Of a DNA stretch of 64,000 nucleotides, positions 28,076 through 37,046 are shown piece by piece. Within the stretch, counting starts at the first letter, position 1, and each line of letters opens with the position of its first letter. The notes beneath the pieces are model-generated. The model ran no database searches, was not told the DNA's origin, and worked only from the letters and a program-made list of their open reading frames with translations. The stretch covers positions 2,400,030-2,464,029 of the forward strand of contig NZ_JAGFPK010000001.1 in NCBI RefSeq assembly GCF_017599385.1, written 5' to 3'. Both the position numbers and the translations under genes were made by a program. This stretch comes from Ciceribacter sp. L1K22. GTDB taxonomy: Bacteria; Pseudomonadota; Alphaproteobacteria; Rhizobiales; Rhizobiaceae.

Positions 28076-28729
28076 TTGCGGCTGGAGAGTATCCTATCCC
28101 GGCGCCACAGGGCCTTTATGATCGCCATTGCGACAGCGGCGGCGGCAGGCATTGCCTGCACCCTCATGCTCCCACACCTTGCGGTCGAGCTCTCCGCCGT
28201 TGTCTTCTTTTTCCTGTATCTCGTGCTGATGATGCTTCGCCTCCCGCATCTGACGGCGGACTATCTGCATGGCAGCGCGGAAGAGGCGGACGAGCCGGCA
28301 CCCGTCATCCTTCTGGTCACCCTGTCAGCAGTGGGCGTGTCCGTTACGTCACTGTTCATCGCCCTCAATGACGGCGGACGCGTCGGACTGGCGGAACTGC
28401 TCTTCGCCTTCGCATCCGTAGTCGGCGGCTGGTTCGCAATCCATATGATGGCGGCCATGCACTATGCCCATCTCTTTTGGCGCCCCGATGGCGACAAGGC
28501 CAAGGGCCGCCATCATGGCGGGCTCGACTTCCCCGCCACGCCCTCCCCTTGCGGCTGGGACTTCGTCTATTTCGCCTATGTCATCGGCATGACGGCGCAG
28601 ACCTCGGACACGGCCGTGACCACGACCGCGATGCGGCGCCTCAACCTGCTGCACGCGATCGTCTCCTATTTCTTCAACACCGTGCTGATCGCCGCCGCCG
28701 TCAACGGCGCGGTGCAACTGGCCGGCTGA
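28076..28729 (+). CDS. DUF1345 family membrane protein
   Basis: About 217 residues with five hydrophobic helices. Family features are YAHLFWRPDG after the third helix and DFVYFAYVIGMTAQTSDTAVTTTAMRRLNLLHAIVSYFFNTVLIA at the C-terminus. I place the start at a TTG at 28076 behind GGAGG (28067-28071); the spacing is short and an ATG at 28118 is the alternative. It lies between the DUF188 gene and fghA. Function unknown. Confidence 0.75.
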   Translation: MRLESILSRRHRAFMIAIATAAAAGIACTLMLPHLAVELSAVVFFFLYLVLMMLRLPHLTADYLHGSAEEADEPAPVILLVTLSAVGVSVTSLFIALNDGGRVGLAELLFAFASVVGGWFAIHMMAAMHYAHLFWRPDGDKAKGRHHGGLDFPATPSPCGWDFVYFAYVIGMTAQTSDTAVTTTAMRRLNLLHAIVSYFFNTVLIAAAVNGAVQLAG

Positions 28730-28755
28730 TCTCAATTGAAATGAAAGGAACAGAA

Positions 28756-29589
28756 ATGAAAGTCATTTCCCAGAACACGGCCTTCGGCGGCATGCAGGGC
28801 GTCTTCTCCCACGAGTCCGAGGCCTGCAGGTGCGAGATGACCTTCGCCGTCTTCGTACCGCCGCAGGCGATCGCAGAGAAGCGGCCCGTGCTCTGGTATC
28901 TGTCCGGCCTCACCTGCACCCATGCGAACGTCATGGAAAAGGGCGAGTATCGGCGGCTTGCTGCCGAACTCGGCCTGATCATCGTTTGCCCCGATACCAG
29001 CCCGCGCGGCGATGACGTTCCGGACGAACTTACCAACTGGAAGATGGGCAAGGGCGCCGGTATGTACCTAGACGCCACCGAAAAGCCTTGGGCCGATCAC
29101 TACCGGATGTACACATACATCACCGAAGAGCTACCGGCCCTGATCGCCGAACAGTTCCGCGTCGATATGGACCGCCAGGGCCTGCTCGGCCATTCAATGG
29201 GGGGCCATGGCGCCATGACGATCGCGCTGAAGCACCCCGACCGGTTCAAGAGCTGCTCCGCCTTCGCGCCGATCGTCGAACCCTCGACCGCCGGCTGGAC
29301 CTCCGACGCGTTCGAGAAGTATCTCGGTGCCGACAGGGCCAAATGGCGCGAATACGATGCCTGCGCGCTCGTCTCCGATGGTGCCCGTTTCCCGGAATTC
29401 CTGATCGACCAGGGCAAGGCCGATCCCTTCCTCGACGAAGGACTGCGCCCGTGGCTGTTCGAGGAGGCGGTGAAGGGGACGGACATCAAGGCGACCGTGC
29501 GGATGCACGATCGCTATGACCACTCGTATTTCTTCGTCTCCACCTTCATGGACGACCACCTGCGCTGGCACGCCGAACGCTTGGGCTGA
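28756..29589 (+). CDS. fghA: S-formylglutathione hydrolase
   Basis: Hydrolyses S-formylglutathione to formate and glutathione, the step after AdhC. The 277-residue protein has the esterase-D fold: oxyanion region WYLSGLTCTHANVMEKGEYR, nucleophile Ser in LLGHSMGGHGA, and the catalytic His in DRYDHSYFFV. The ATG at 28756 is 6 bases after AAAGGA; an ATG at 28741 is less well placed. It ends the formaldehyde operon and is convergent with the GH43 gene 21 bp away. Confidence 0.94.
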   Translation: MKVISQNTAFGGMQGVFSHESEACRCEMTFAVFVPPQAIAEKRPVLWYLSGLTCTHANVMEKGEYRRLAAELGLIIVCPDTSPRGDDVPDELTNWKMGKGAGMYLDATEKPWADHYRMYTYITEELPALIAEQFRVDMDRQGLLGHSMGGHGAMTIALKHPDRFKSCSAFAPIVEPSTAGWTSDAFEKYLGADRAKWREYDACALVSDGARFPEFLIDQGKADPFLDEGLRPWLFEEAVKGTDIKATVRMHDRYDHSYFFVSTFMDDHLRWHAERLG

Positions 29590-29610
29590 GTCTCGGTCGG
29601 CCCGCTTCGT

Positions 29611-31218
29611 CTATCGCGGCAGATAGGCGAAGCGGTCGAAGTCGGCGGCTTGTCCCCGCCCGCTCGTATCGAAGGCGAACATCCCGGTGAACGCACCGGT
29701 GAACGAGCCGTGCTCGCCGCGACCGCCCTCGTCGGAAACGACGCCTGCGTCAAGAACGGGACCGATCGCCCGCCATTCGTCCCGGCCGTTTTCGCTGATG
29801 TAGAAGCGCAGCTCGTTGTCGCTGACCTCCATCGCCAGCTCGACCGGCCCGTCCGTGACCGCCTCGCCCTCCCCGATCGGGAACGACAGCCGGCTTTCCG
29901 GATAATCGCCCGGGCAGCTGAGGATCGTCACGACACGGCCGAGCTTCTCGTGCAGGGTCACACCGATCGCGTGGAACTTGTAGCGGTTGTAGTAGTAGGT
30001 CAGACCCGCGACCTGCTGGTAGGTATCCGGAGAGAAGTCGAGCACCGTCTCCGCGCGGAAACAATGGCTTTCCTGGCGGCGTGCGACCAGCGACTGCTCG
30101 AACCAGGAACCGATGCTTTCGCGTCCGAAGAGCCTGAGATGGCCGGGTCGCGCCGCCAGACTGAAGAGCCTTGCAGGCTCGGGCGTGCGCAGCCACTGGA
30201 ACTCCGGCGGCAGTTCGCCGTCGTCGAAATGCCGGACCGCGGCCGAGGGCGCCTCGGGTTCGACGTCGGTCGGCGACGGCACGAAGACCTCGGGCACCTG
30301 GGTCCCGTTTGCGAGATAAAGCCAGCCGTCGTCCTTCCAAACGCATTTCTGGATCGATGTCTCGCGGCCGAGCGTGCAGCGCCGCTTCGGCGCCAGTGGC
30401 CGGCCGCTCAGATGGGTATGATAGACTTCCCCATCCGGTGTCTCGACATACTGGCCATGACCGGCCCGCTGCAGCTCGGCGTCAGGATGGTCTTTCGAAG
30501 TGATCAGATGCGTCTGCGGATGCATTTCGTAGGGACCATCGATGGTGCGTGAGCGGGCCATCGTGACCGCATGGTCGTAGCCCGTACCGCCTTCGGCCGT
30601 CGTCAGGTAGTACCAACCATTGTGTTTGAAGAGGTGCGGACCCTCGACGAGGCCGAGGCTCGACCCCGGGAAGATGTTCCTGATCGGGCCCACCAGTTCC
30701 TTGGCGACTGGGTCCCATTCCTGCATGAGGATGCCGTCAAAGGCCGGATGCTTGGGAGAGCCGCCGTAGCTGGCGGTGCGATGGTTCCACTGCATGTTGA
30801 GGAACCACTTGCGGCCATCGTCGTCGTGGAACAGCGTCGGATCGAAGCCGCTGGAATTGACATAGACCGGATCCGACCATTCGCCTTCGATCGACGACGC
30901 GGTGACGATGTAATTGTGCGCGTCCTTGAAATTACCGTCGAAGCGCTTGACGTCGGTGTAGACCAGCCAGAACAGCCCGTCGGCATGGGAAAGGCATGGC
31001 GCCCAGACGCCGCAGCTGTCGGGATTGCCGCGCATGTCGAGCTGGCTCTTCCGGTCCAGCGGCCGGCGCACGAGCGTCCAGTTCACCAGATCGCGCGAGT
31101 GATGGATCTGGACACCGGGATACCATTCGAAGGTGGAGGTCGCGATGTAGTAGTCCTCCCCCACCCGGCAGATGGACGGGTCGGGATTGAAGCCCGGCAG
31201 TATCGGATTGCGGATCAA
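29611..31218 (-). CDS. Glycoside hydrolase family 43 beta-xylosidase-type enzyme
   Basis: 535 residues. The N-terminal five-bladed propeller begins with RNPILPGFNPDPSICRVGEDYYIATSTFEWYPGV, which carries the catalytic-base Asp of GH43. Further propeller motifs include GFDPTLFHDDDGRKWFLNM and LVEGPHLFKHNGWYYLTTAEGG, the latter with the proton-donor Glu. The last 200 residues form the beta-sandwich of XynB-like enzymes. No signal peptide is visible, so it acts on imported oligosaccharides. It starts at TTG (31218) behind GGGAGGA. Specificity (xylose or arabinose) is inferred. Confidence 0.88.
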   Translation of the reverse strand: MIRNPILPGFNPDPSICRVGEDYYIATSTFEWYPGVQIHHSRDLVNWTLVRRPLDRKSQLDMRGNPDSCGVWAPCLSHADGLFWLVYTDVKRFDGNFKDAHNYIVTASSIEGEWSDPVYVNSSGFDPTLFHDDDGRKWFLNMQWNHRTASYGGSPKHPAFDGILMQEWDPVAKELVGPIRNIFPGSSLGLVEGPHLFKHNGWYYLTTAEGGTGYDHAVTMARSRTIDGPYEMHPQTHLITSKDHPDAELQRAGHGQYVETPDGEVYHTHLSGRPLAPKRRCTLGRETSIQKCVWKDDGWLYLANGTQVPEVFVPSPTDVEPEAPSAAVRHFDDGELPPEFQWLRTPEPARLFSLAARPGHLRLFGRESIGSWFEQSLVARRQESHCFRAETVLDFSPDTYQQVAGLTYYYNRYKFHAIGVTLHEKLGRVVTILSCPGDYPESRLSFPIGEGEAVTDGPVELAMEVSDNELRFYISENGRDEWRAIGPVLDAGVVSDEGGRGEHGSFTGAFTGMFAFDTSGRGQAADFDRFAYLPR

Positions 31219-31246
31219 ATGTGCGTCCTCCCAAAGGTTTCGAACT

Positions 31247-31369
31247 GCCCCTCATCCCCTGCCGGGACCTTCTCCCCGCTTGCGGGGAGAAGGAGGATGG
31301 AGCGCGGCGGTGCCACTTGTCCCTTCTTCCCGCGCGCGGGGAGAAGGTGGCGTCAGCCGGTTGAGGGGC
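31247..31369. repeat. RIME-like palindromic intergenic repeat
   Basis: About 123 bp between the GH43 and aldo/keto reductase genes. The outer ends pair (GCCCCTCA at 31247-31254 with TGAGGGGC at 31362-31369). Two internal hairpins follow: 31268-31279 with 31282-31293 (perfect, 12 bp), and 31322-31334 with 31335-31347 (one mismatch). The sequence type, with CCTTCTCCCCGC arms, matches the rhizobial intergenic mosaic elements I know. These are short non-autonomous repeats. Confidence 0.8.
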
Positions 31370-31383
31370 CTGTCTTGCAAAAA

Positions 31384-32436
31384 CTACTTTTTCCGCCGGG
31401 GCGGCCCTTTCCGTTCCGCCGAGGCGGCCCAGAGGTTGATGTCGGCGTCCCTGGCATGAACGTCGATCCGCGCCAGTTCGTCGTCGGTGAAGCTGTCGTT
31501 CTCGAGCGCCTTGACGCAGTCGATGATCTGCTGCGACCGGCTGGCGCCGATCAATGCCGAAGTGATGCGGCCGCGCCGCAGAACCCAGGCGATCGCCATC
31601 TGCGCAAGGGTCTGGCCGCGCTCCTCGGCAATGGCGTTGAGCGAGCGGATATTCTCGACATTGCGATCGTTGAGAAAGTTCGGGTCGAGCGAGCGGTCGA
31701 GCGAGGCGCGGCTGCCTTCGGGAATGCCATTGAGGTATTTGGCGGTCAGCATGCCCTGCGCCAGCGGAGAGAACACGATCGAGCCGATACCGAGGTCTTC
31801 GAGCGTGTCGATGAGCCCGTCTTCCTCAATCCATCGGTTGATCATCGAATAGCTCGGCTGATGGATCAGCACCGGTGTGCCCATCTCCTTGAGGATCGCA
31901 TGGGCCTCGCGCGTGCGCTGCGAGTTATAGGAGGAGATGCCGACATAGAGCGCCCTGCCCGACCGGACGATGTGATCGAGCGCGCCGCAGGTCTCTTCGA
32001 GCGGCGTATCGGGGTCGAAACGGTGCGAGTAGAAGATATCGACATAGTCGAGGCCAAGGCGCTTGAGGCTCTGGTCGCAGGAGGCAATGAGATACTTGCG
32101 GCTGCCCCATTCGCCATAGGGACCCTTCCACATGCCGTAGCCGGCCTTGGAGGAGATGATGAGCTCGTCGCGCAGTCCTGAAAACTCGTCCTTCAGGATC
32201 CGGCCGAAGGCTGTTTCGGCGGTGCCGGCCGGCGGACCGTAGTTGTTGGCGAGGTCAAAATGGGTGATGCCGAGATCGAAAGCCGTGCGGCACATATCGA
32301 CCTTGCGGTCGTGCGGCGTGTCGTCGCCGAAATTGTGCCAGAGGCCGAGCGAGATCGCCGGCAGCTTCAGACCGCTCCGGCCGAGGCGGTTGTATTTCAT
32401 TTTCTCGTAGCGATCGTCAGCCGGTTGCCAGGCCAT
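31384..32436 (-). CDS. Aldo/keto reductase, YghZ/L-glyceraldehyde-3-phosphate reductase type
   Basis: NADPH-dependent reductase of 350 residues. The catalytic tetrad of the superfamily is visible: Asp and Tyr in FDLANNYGPP, Lys in IISSKAGYGM, and His in FYSHRFD. The GPPAGTAETAFGRIL and KGPYGEWGSRKYL segments are characteristic of the YghZ branch. CAGGGAGAG precedes the ATG. In this island it probably reduces a sugar-derived aldehyde. The RIME-like repeat begins 14 bases after its stop. Confidence 0.87.
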   Translation of the reverse strand: MAWQPADDRYEKMKYNRLGRSGLKLPAISLGLWHNFGDDTPHDRKVDMCRTAFDLGITHFDLANNYGPPAGTAETAFGRILKDEFSGLRDELIISSKAGYGMWKGPYGEWGSRKYLIASCDQSLKRLGLDYVDIFYSHRFDPDTPLEETCGALDHIVRSGRALYVGISSYNSQRTREAHAILKEMGTPVLIHQPSYSMINRWIEEDGLIDTLEDLGIGSIVFSPLAQGMLTAKYLNGIPEGSRASLDRSLDPNFLNDRNVENIRSLNAIAEERGQTLAQMAIAWVLRRGRITSALIGASRSQQIIDCVKALENDSFTDDELARIDVHARDADINLWAASAERKGPPRRKK

Positions 32437-32508
32437 GGTTCTCTCCCTGTCTCGTCATGCGGGGCGGAGCACGTCTGCGCCCCGCCCGGACCATAAACGG
32501 CCAGCCTT

Positions 32509-33642
32509 CTATTTCAACAGGGCCTGCGCTTCCTCGATGCCGAGCGCCGCCGGCTGGGTGCAGGTGGTGGAGAGCTCGACGAAACGGCCCTCCTCGCCTG
32601 ACTGCAGGATGGCCGTCATCACGTCGACGCCATGCAGCGCCCGGTCGAGCGAGCAGCGCGCATCCCGCTTTTCGAGGATGGCCATCGCCATGTCGGCGAG
32701 GCCGGCCGTGCGGTAGTTGGCGCGAGGACCTTGCGGGCTCTCCTGGTTGTTGACGCCGAACGGATGCTCCCAGGCCGGCAAAGGCTGGATGTCCTTGTTG
32801 CGGCCCGACGCTTCGACGAGACCGCCGAAAAAGTTCGGGTCGGGCACATAGAGCGAACCTTCGGTGCCGTAGAGCTCCATGTTGGCGTGACGGTGGCTCC
32901 AGACGTCCCAGCTGGCTGAAAAGGTGATGGTGGCGCCGTTCTGGAATTCCATCAGCGCGTGGATGTTGGTCGGCGTCTCGACCGGGATCACCTCGCCCGA
33001 ACGCGGCTGGCTGGTGATCGTGCGCGTGGTGCTCGCCATGGAGGTGAGAGCGGCGACGCGCTTCACCGGGCCGATCAGGTTGATCAGATTGGCGATGTAA
33101 TAGGGCCCGAGGTCGAGAATCGGTCCGCCACCCGGCAAGAAGAAAAAGTCGGGGTTCGGATGCCACATCTCCATGCCCGGGCTCATGACATGGCAGGTTC
33201 CCGAGGTGACCCGGCCGATGCCGCCCTGGTCGACATACTGGCGGGCGAGCTGATGCGCGCCGCCGAGGAAGGTGTCGGGCGCGCATCCGACGGAGAGGCC
33301 CTTGGCGCTCGCGATGCGCCGCAGCTCCTCGCCCTGTTCAAGCGTCAGCACCAGCGGCTTTTCCGAATAGACGTGTTTGCCGGCTTCGAGGATCGCCTTC
33401 GACACCGGAAAATGCGCAGCCGGAATGGTCAGGTTGACGATGATGTCGAGCTCGTCATTGGCGAGAAGCTCCTCCATCGGCTGGGCGATGACGCCGTATT
33501 CTTCCGCCCGCAGTTCAGCGGCGTTCATGTTGAGGTCGGTGCAAGCCAGCACCTTCAGCCCCTTGAAGAGCGGTGCGAGGCCAAAATAGGTGGTGGAGAT
33601 ATTGCCGCATCCGATGATGCCGACGCCGAGTTCGCGTGCCAT
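32509..33642 (-). CDS. Gfo/Idh/MocA-family oxidoreductase
   Basis: NAD(P)-dependent sugar dehydrogenase of 377 residues. The Rossmann motif GIIGCGNISTTYFG is at the N-terminus, the catalytic Lys lies in YSEKPLVLTLEQG, and a C-terminal beta-sheet domain follows with ILDLGPYYIANLINLIGPV. The family oxidises or epimerises sugars and polyols. It lies between the sugar epimerase and the aldo/keto reductase on one strand, consistent with a catabolic pathway. Confidence 0.9.
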   Translation of the reverse strand: MARELGVGIIGCGNISTTYFGLAPLFKGLKVLACTDLNMNAAELRAEEYGVIAQPMEELLANDELDIIVNLTIPAAHFPVSKAILEAGKHVYSEKPLVLTLEQGEELRRIASAKGLSVGCAPDTFLGGAHQLARQYVDQGGIGRVTSGTCHVMSPGMEMWHPNPDFFFLPGGGPILDLGPYYIANLINLIGPVKRVAALTSMASTTRTITSQPRSGEVIPVETPTNIHALMEFQNGATITFSASWDVWSHRHANMELYGTEGSLYVPDPNFFGGLVEASGRNKDIQPLPAWEHPFGVNNQESPQGPRANYRTAGLADMAMAILEKRDARCSLDRALHGVDVMTAILQSGEEGRFVELSTTCTQPAALGIEEAQALLK

Positions 33643-33668
33643 GTGGTGCCTCGAAGGAAAGAAGGATA

Positions 33669-34430
33669 TCAGTAGGTGCCGAACGACGCGATCGAGCGCG
33701 TGATGAGGCGATCGATGTCGTTCGGATTGTCGTGTTCGACGATGTAGTGGCGGACATTGAACGGCTTAAGCGCCGCGACCAGGCCCTTCCAGTCGACGGT
33801 GCCATGGCCGACGTCAGCCCACCCGTCCTCGTCGGTGTTCTCCCCAGCCGGCGCGATGTCCTTGACGTGGACGGAGGTGATGCGCTTGCCGTAGCTCTCG
33901 ATCCACGAGAACGGGTCCGCCTTGCCCCGGATCACCCACGCGATGTCGGCCTCCCAGGACAGATCCGGCCCGCCGGCGAAGATCTGTTCCTGCGGCGTCG
34001 AGCCGTCGGCGAGTGTCGCGAATTCGAAATCGTGGTTGTGCCAGCCGAAGTCTAAACCGGCGTCGCGGAAAGGCTTGCCTGCTTCCTGCAGGCGTTTGCC
34101 GAACGCGAACCACCCCGCAGCATCCGTCGGCCGCTGGTCAGGCATCAGATAGGGGCAGTAGATTGCCTCAAGACCGAGCGTGCGGGCGATCGTCAGCGCC
34201 CGGTCCGTCTCCTGCTCCAGCATGTCGATGCCGAAATGCCCTGTGGGCATGGTCAGGCCGCAGCCATCGAGCTCGTCGCGAAGGGCCTGGAGACCGCTTT
34301 CGTCGAGCGAGGCGTAGAGAGCGCCATAGCCCTCGACCTCCCGGTAGCCAGCCTTGGAAAGCAGCGGAAAAATCTTCGAAAACGGCTGGAAATTGCGGGC
34401 GCTGTAGAGCTGGAAACCGAGACTGGTCAT
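33669..34430 (-). CDS. Sugar phosphate isomerase/epimerase family (AP-endonuclease-2 fold) protein
   Basis: About 253 residues with the xylose-isomerase-like TIM barrel. Metal-site motifs are seen as LDFGWHNHDFEF and SWEADIAWVIRGK, and the C-terminal VDWKGLVAALKPFNVRHYIVEHDNP. Family members isomerise or epimerise sugars or inositols. The ATG at 34430 has AGGAGGAAAG upstream. It ends 27 bp before the oxidoreductase start; it probably feeds or follows that enzyme. Confidence 0.87.
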   Translation of the reverse strand: MTSLGFQLYSARNFQPFSKIFPLLSKAGYREVEGYGALYASLDESGLQALRDELDGCGLTMPTGHFGIDMLEQETDRALTIARTLGLEAIYCPYLMPDQRPTDAAGWFAFGKRLQEAGKPFRDAGLDFGWHNHDFEFATLADGSTPQEQIFAGGPDLSWEADIAWVIRGKADPFSWIESYGKRITSVHVKDIAPAGENTDEDGWADVGHGTVDWKGLVAALKPFNVRHYIVEHDNPNDIDRLITRSIASFGTY

Positions 34431-34485
34431 TGTCTTTCCTCCTGGATGCCGGACGGGGCCTCGTGCTCCGCGTCCGGAAACGTGG

Positions 34486-36942
34486 TCATCCCGCCGACTG
34501 GCAGGAATGAAGATCGTAGAGCCTGAAGGCCGGTACCGTACCGGCGGCAGGCGGTGAAGATGGCGTGAAGACGATCCGGCGGCTCCCGCCGGCTGGAAGG
34601 TCGAAAGCGTTGTCGGAGTACCGTCCGGCCATATCGCTCTCAACCATGATGTAAAGGGCAAGACCGGTCGCCGAGACCTCCAATTCGTAGGTTCCGTCAC
34701 CAATGTTGGTAACGTTGAGATCAAGACCGGATGGCTGAAGTTCCAGCGCCTTGTAGCCTTCGGCGACGTAGTGCCCTTCGCCGCTCATGCCATTCGACGC
34801 GATGAAGCTCCAGGCGAGGATCGCGCCCGGCGGGATGTCGACGAGATCCACGGTCGCCAGAAGCCCTGCCCTGTCCGCTGCGCACTCTCCGCTCGCTGTC
34901 TTCAGCGGCACTTGCTCGCCCGTCATCGTCAGCGCGAAGATATTGGCATCGAGCGTCACCGGTTCGGCCGTGTCGTTGACCATCCGGAGTTCGATCGTCC
35001 CGCCCCCCTCCTCCGGAACCGGCATGACGTTTACCGGCTGGAAGAAACGCCGCGCCATGTAATGCATCGCCTTCCAGCCGCCGCCATGGTCGAGGCTCGA
35101 CCACGAGGCGACCGGCCAGGTGTCGTTGAGCTGCCAGTAGAGCGTGCCCATGCAGTGCGGTTTCAGCGACCGCCAGTAGTCGACGGCGGTCTTGATCGCC
35201 AGCCCCTGCTGAATCTGACTCAGATAGACGAAATTGGCGAAATCCTTCGGAAAGCGGAAATACCGGAACATCGTCCCGGCGATCCGCTCGTTGCCGCCGA
35301 CATTCTTCTGGTGCAGCTCCATCACCGGGGAAGCGATGTTCATGTCCTTGCGGTCCGCGAAACCTTCGATGACGGGCAGCGACGTGTAGGACTGGAAGCC
35401 GAATTCAGAGCAGAAGCGCGGCTTGACGCTCCGATAATTGTCGAACGACTTGTTCTCGTGCCAGACCGACCAGTAATGCATGTCGCCGGACCCGTCGGCA
35501 TGCCAGGCGTCTCCATAGTCGAGATAGCCGGACGCCGGGCTCGATGGCCACCATATCCCCTCTGGCTCGGCCTTCTTCACGCCCTGCTCGATAACCCTGT
35601 TCAACCGGTCGTAGGCGACGAGATAGCGGTCACGGTTGTCGACCGATTCCGGGAACCAGGTGAGCGCGCCGACCAGTTCGTTGTCGCCACACCACAGCAC
35701 GATCGACGGATGCGAAGCGAGCCGCTTGACCTGGTAGTCGACCTCGGCCGCGACGTTGTCGAGAAACTCGTCGCTGCATGGATAGAGATTGCAGGCGAAC
35801 ATGAAATCCTGCCAGACCATCAGCCCGAGCCGGTCGCATAGATCGTAGAACCAATCGTGCTCGTAGAACCCGCCGCCCCAGACGCGGATCATGTTCATGT
35901 TGGCCTGGATGGCCGACCGCAGAAGGTCTTCGGTCTTGTCGGGTGAGGTGCGGGAAAACAGCGCGTCGGCCGGTATCCAGTTGGCGCCGCGGCAGAAGAT
36001 TTCGCGCCCGTTGATCCGGAAGGCGAAGCGGCTGCCTGCCTCGTCGGGGTCGGTCAGCAGCTCGACCGTGCGCAGACCGATCGTCCGGCTGACAGTATCG
36101 CCCGGCACATCGACCGTGAGCGTGTAGACTGCCTGCTCGCCGCTGCCGGCCGGCCACCACAGACGCGGTTTGTCGATGACGAAGACGTGGTTGACCTGCG
36201 TTTCGCCGCGCTCTATCCCGCAATCGAGACGGACGCGCTCGCCATCGAGATCGAAATGCACAGGCACGACGGCCGGATCCTCGGCGAAGACGGTGGCTGT
36301 AACGTGCAGTTCCACCGAGCCGTCGACAGCATGCACCTGCCGCGTCGTGACGTGCTCGATGCGCGCAGGCTCGAGCTTGCGGATCGCGACCCTGCCGTAG
36401 AGGCCAAGCGGCGACAGCGCGATGTTCCAGTCCCAGCCGAAATGGCATTGCGGCTTGCGCAGCATGTTGCCGTTCGGGATCGGCGAGTTCAGCTTCTGAT
36501 AAGGGATGTAGAATGGTTGACGCGCCTGACGCTCGGCGCCAGCCGCGATCGCCGAATGGATGACGATCCGGATATGGTTTTCGCCCTGCTGAAGGGCGCG
36601 CGAGACAGACGGCCGGTAGCGCCGGAAGCAATTGTCCGCCGTCAGAACCGGAACGTCGTTGATGAACACCACCGCGACCGTATCGAGATAGTCGACGTCT
36701 AGGTACCAGTCGCCGTCGACATGATCGACCGTGAAGCTGCGCTCGATAACCCAGTCGCGCTCGGCGACCCATTGCACGGCCTCCTCGTTCCGACCGAAAT
36801 ACGGTTCCGGAATGACGCCCCCAGCGGCGAGCGCCGAGTGCACGTCGCCGGGGATCGGCATCGCCACCGCATGTTCGCCGTCGCTCGTGGAAGCCTGCCA
36901 CGAACCTCTGAGGTCGATCATCTGGGAAGCGGTCTGCGTCAT
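34486..36942 (-). CDS. Beta-mannosidase, glycoside hydrolase family 2
   Basis: 818 residues with the GH2 order: sugar-binding domain (1-170), immunoglobulin-like domain, TIM barrel (about 280-600) and C-terminal beta domains. The acid/base Glu is in WCGDNELVGAL and the nucleophile Glu in FCSEFGFQSY. The opening LRGSWQASTSDGEHAVAMPIPGDVHSALAAGG is typical of beta-mannosidases rather than beta-galactosidases. No signal peptide, so it acts in the cytosol on imported beta-mannosides. Confidence 0.9.
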   Translation of the reverse strand: MTQTASQMIDLRGSWQASTSDGEHAVAMPIPGDVHSALAAGGVIPEPYFGRNEEAVQWVAERDWVIERSFTVDHVDGDWYLDVDYLDTVAVVFINDVPVLTADNCFRRYRPSVSRALQQGENHIRIVIHSAIAAGAERQARQPFYIPYQKLNSPIPNGNMLRKPQCHFGWDWNIALSPLGLYGRVAIRKLEPARIEHVTTRQVHAVDGSVELHVTATVFAEDPAVVPVHFDLDGERVRLDCGIERGETQVNHVFVIDKPRLWWPAGSGEQAVYTLTVDVPGDTVSRTIGLRTVELLTDPDEAGSRFAFRINGREIFCRGANWIPADALFSRTSPDKTEDLLRSAIQANMNMIRVWGGGFYEHDWFYDLCDRLGLMVWQDFMFACNLYPCSDEFLDNVAAEVDYQVKRLASHPSIVLWCGDNELVGALTWFPESVDNRDRYLVAYDRLNRVIEQGVKKAEPEGIWWPSSPASGYLDYGDAWHADGSGDMHYWSVWHENKSFDNYRSVKPRFCSEFGFQSYTSLPVIEGFADRKDMNIASPVMELHQKNVGGNERIAGTMFRYFRFPKDFANFVYLSQIQQGLAIKTAVDYWRSLKPHCMGTLYWQLNDTWPVASWSSLDHGGGWKAMHYMARRFFQPVNVMPVPEEGGGTIELRMVNDTAEPVTLDANIFALTMTGEQVPLKTASGECAADRAGLLATVDLVDIPPGAILAWSFIASNGMSGEGHYVAEGYKALELQPSGLDLNVTNIGDGTYELEVSATGLALYIMVESDMAGRYSDNAFDLPAGGSRRIVFTPSSPPAAGTVPAFRLYDLHSCQSAG

Positions 36943-37046
36943 CGTCGTCTCTCATATCTGCCGGTCGGCCGTTGCAATGGGGCCGCGCCCCTCGTTGATT
37001 CTCGCCCCGCATTCGGGCGGAACGAGGCCGAGGAGCGGTTTATCCG

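Noticed and set aside
31268-31347. Paired hairpins read as a rho-independent terminator or CRISPR-like repeats
   Set aside because: No T-run follows either stem, there are only two copies without spacers of constant length, and the arms match rhizobial intergenic mosaic repeats.
30571-32181. A 536-codon plus-strand open frame over the GH43 and aldo/keto reductase genes
   Set aside because: It crosses the RIME-like repeat and two minus-strand genes with intact catalytic motifs, so it is a shadow frame.
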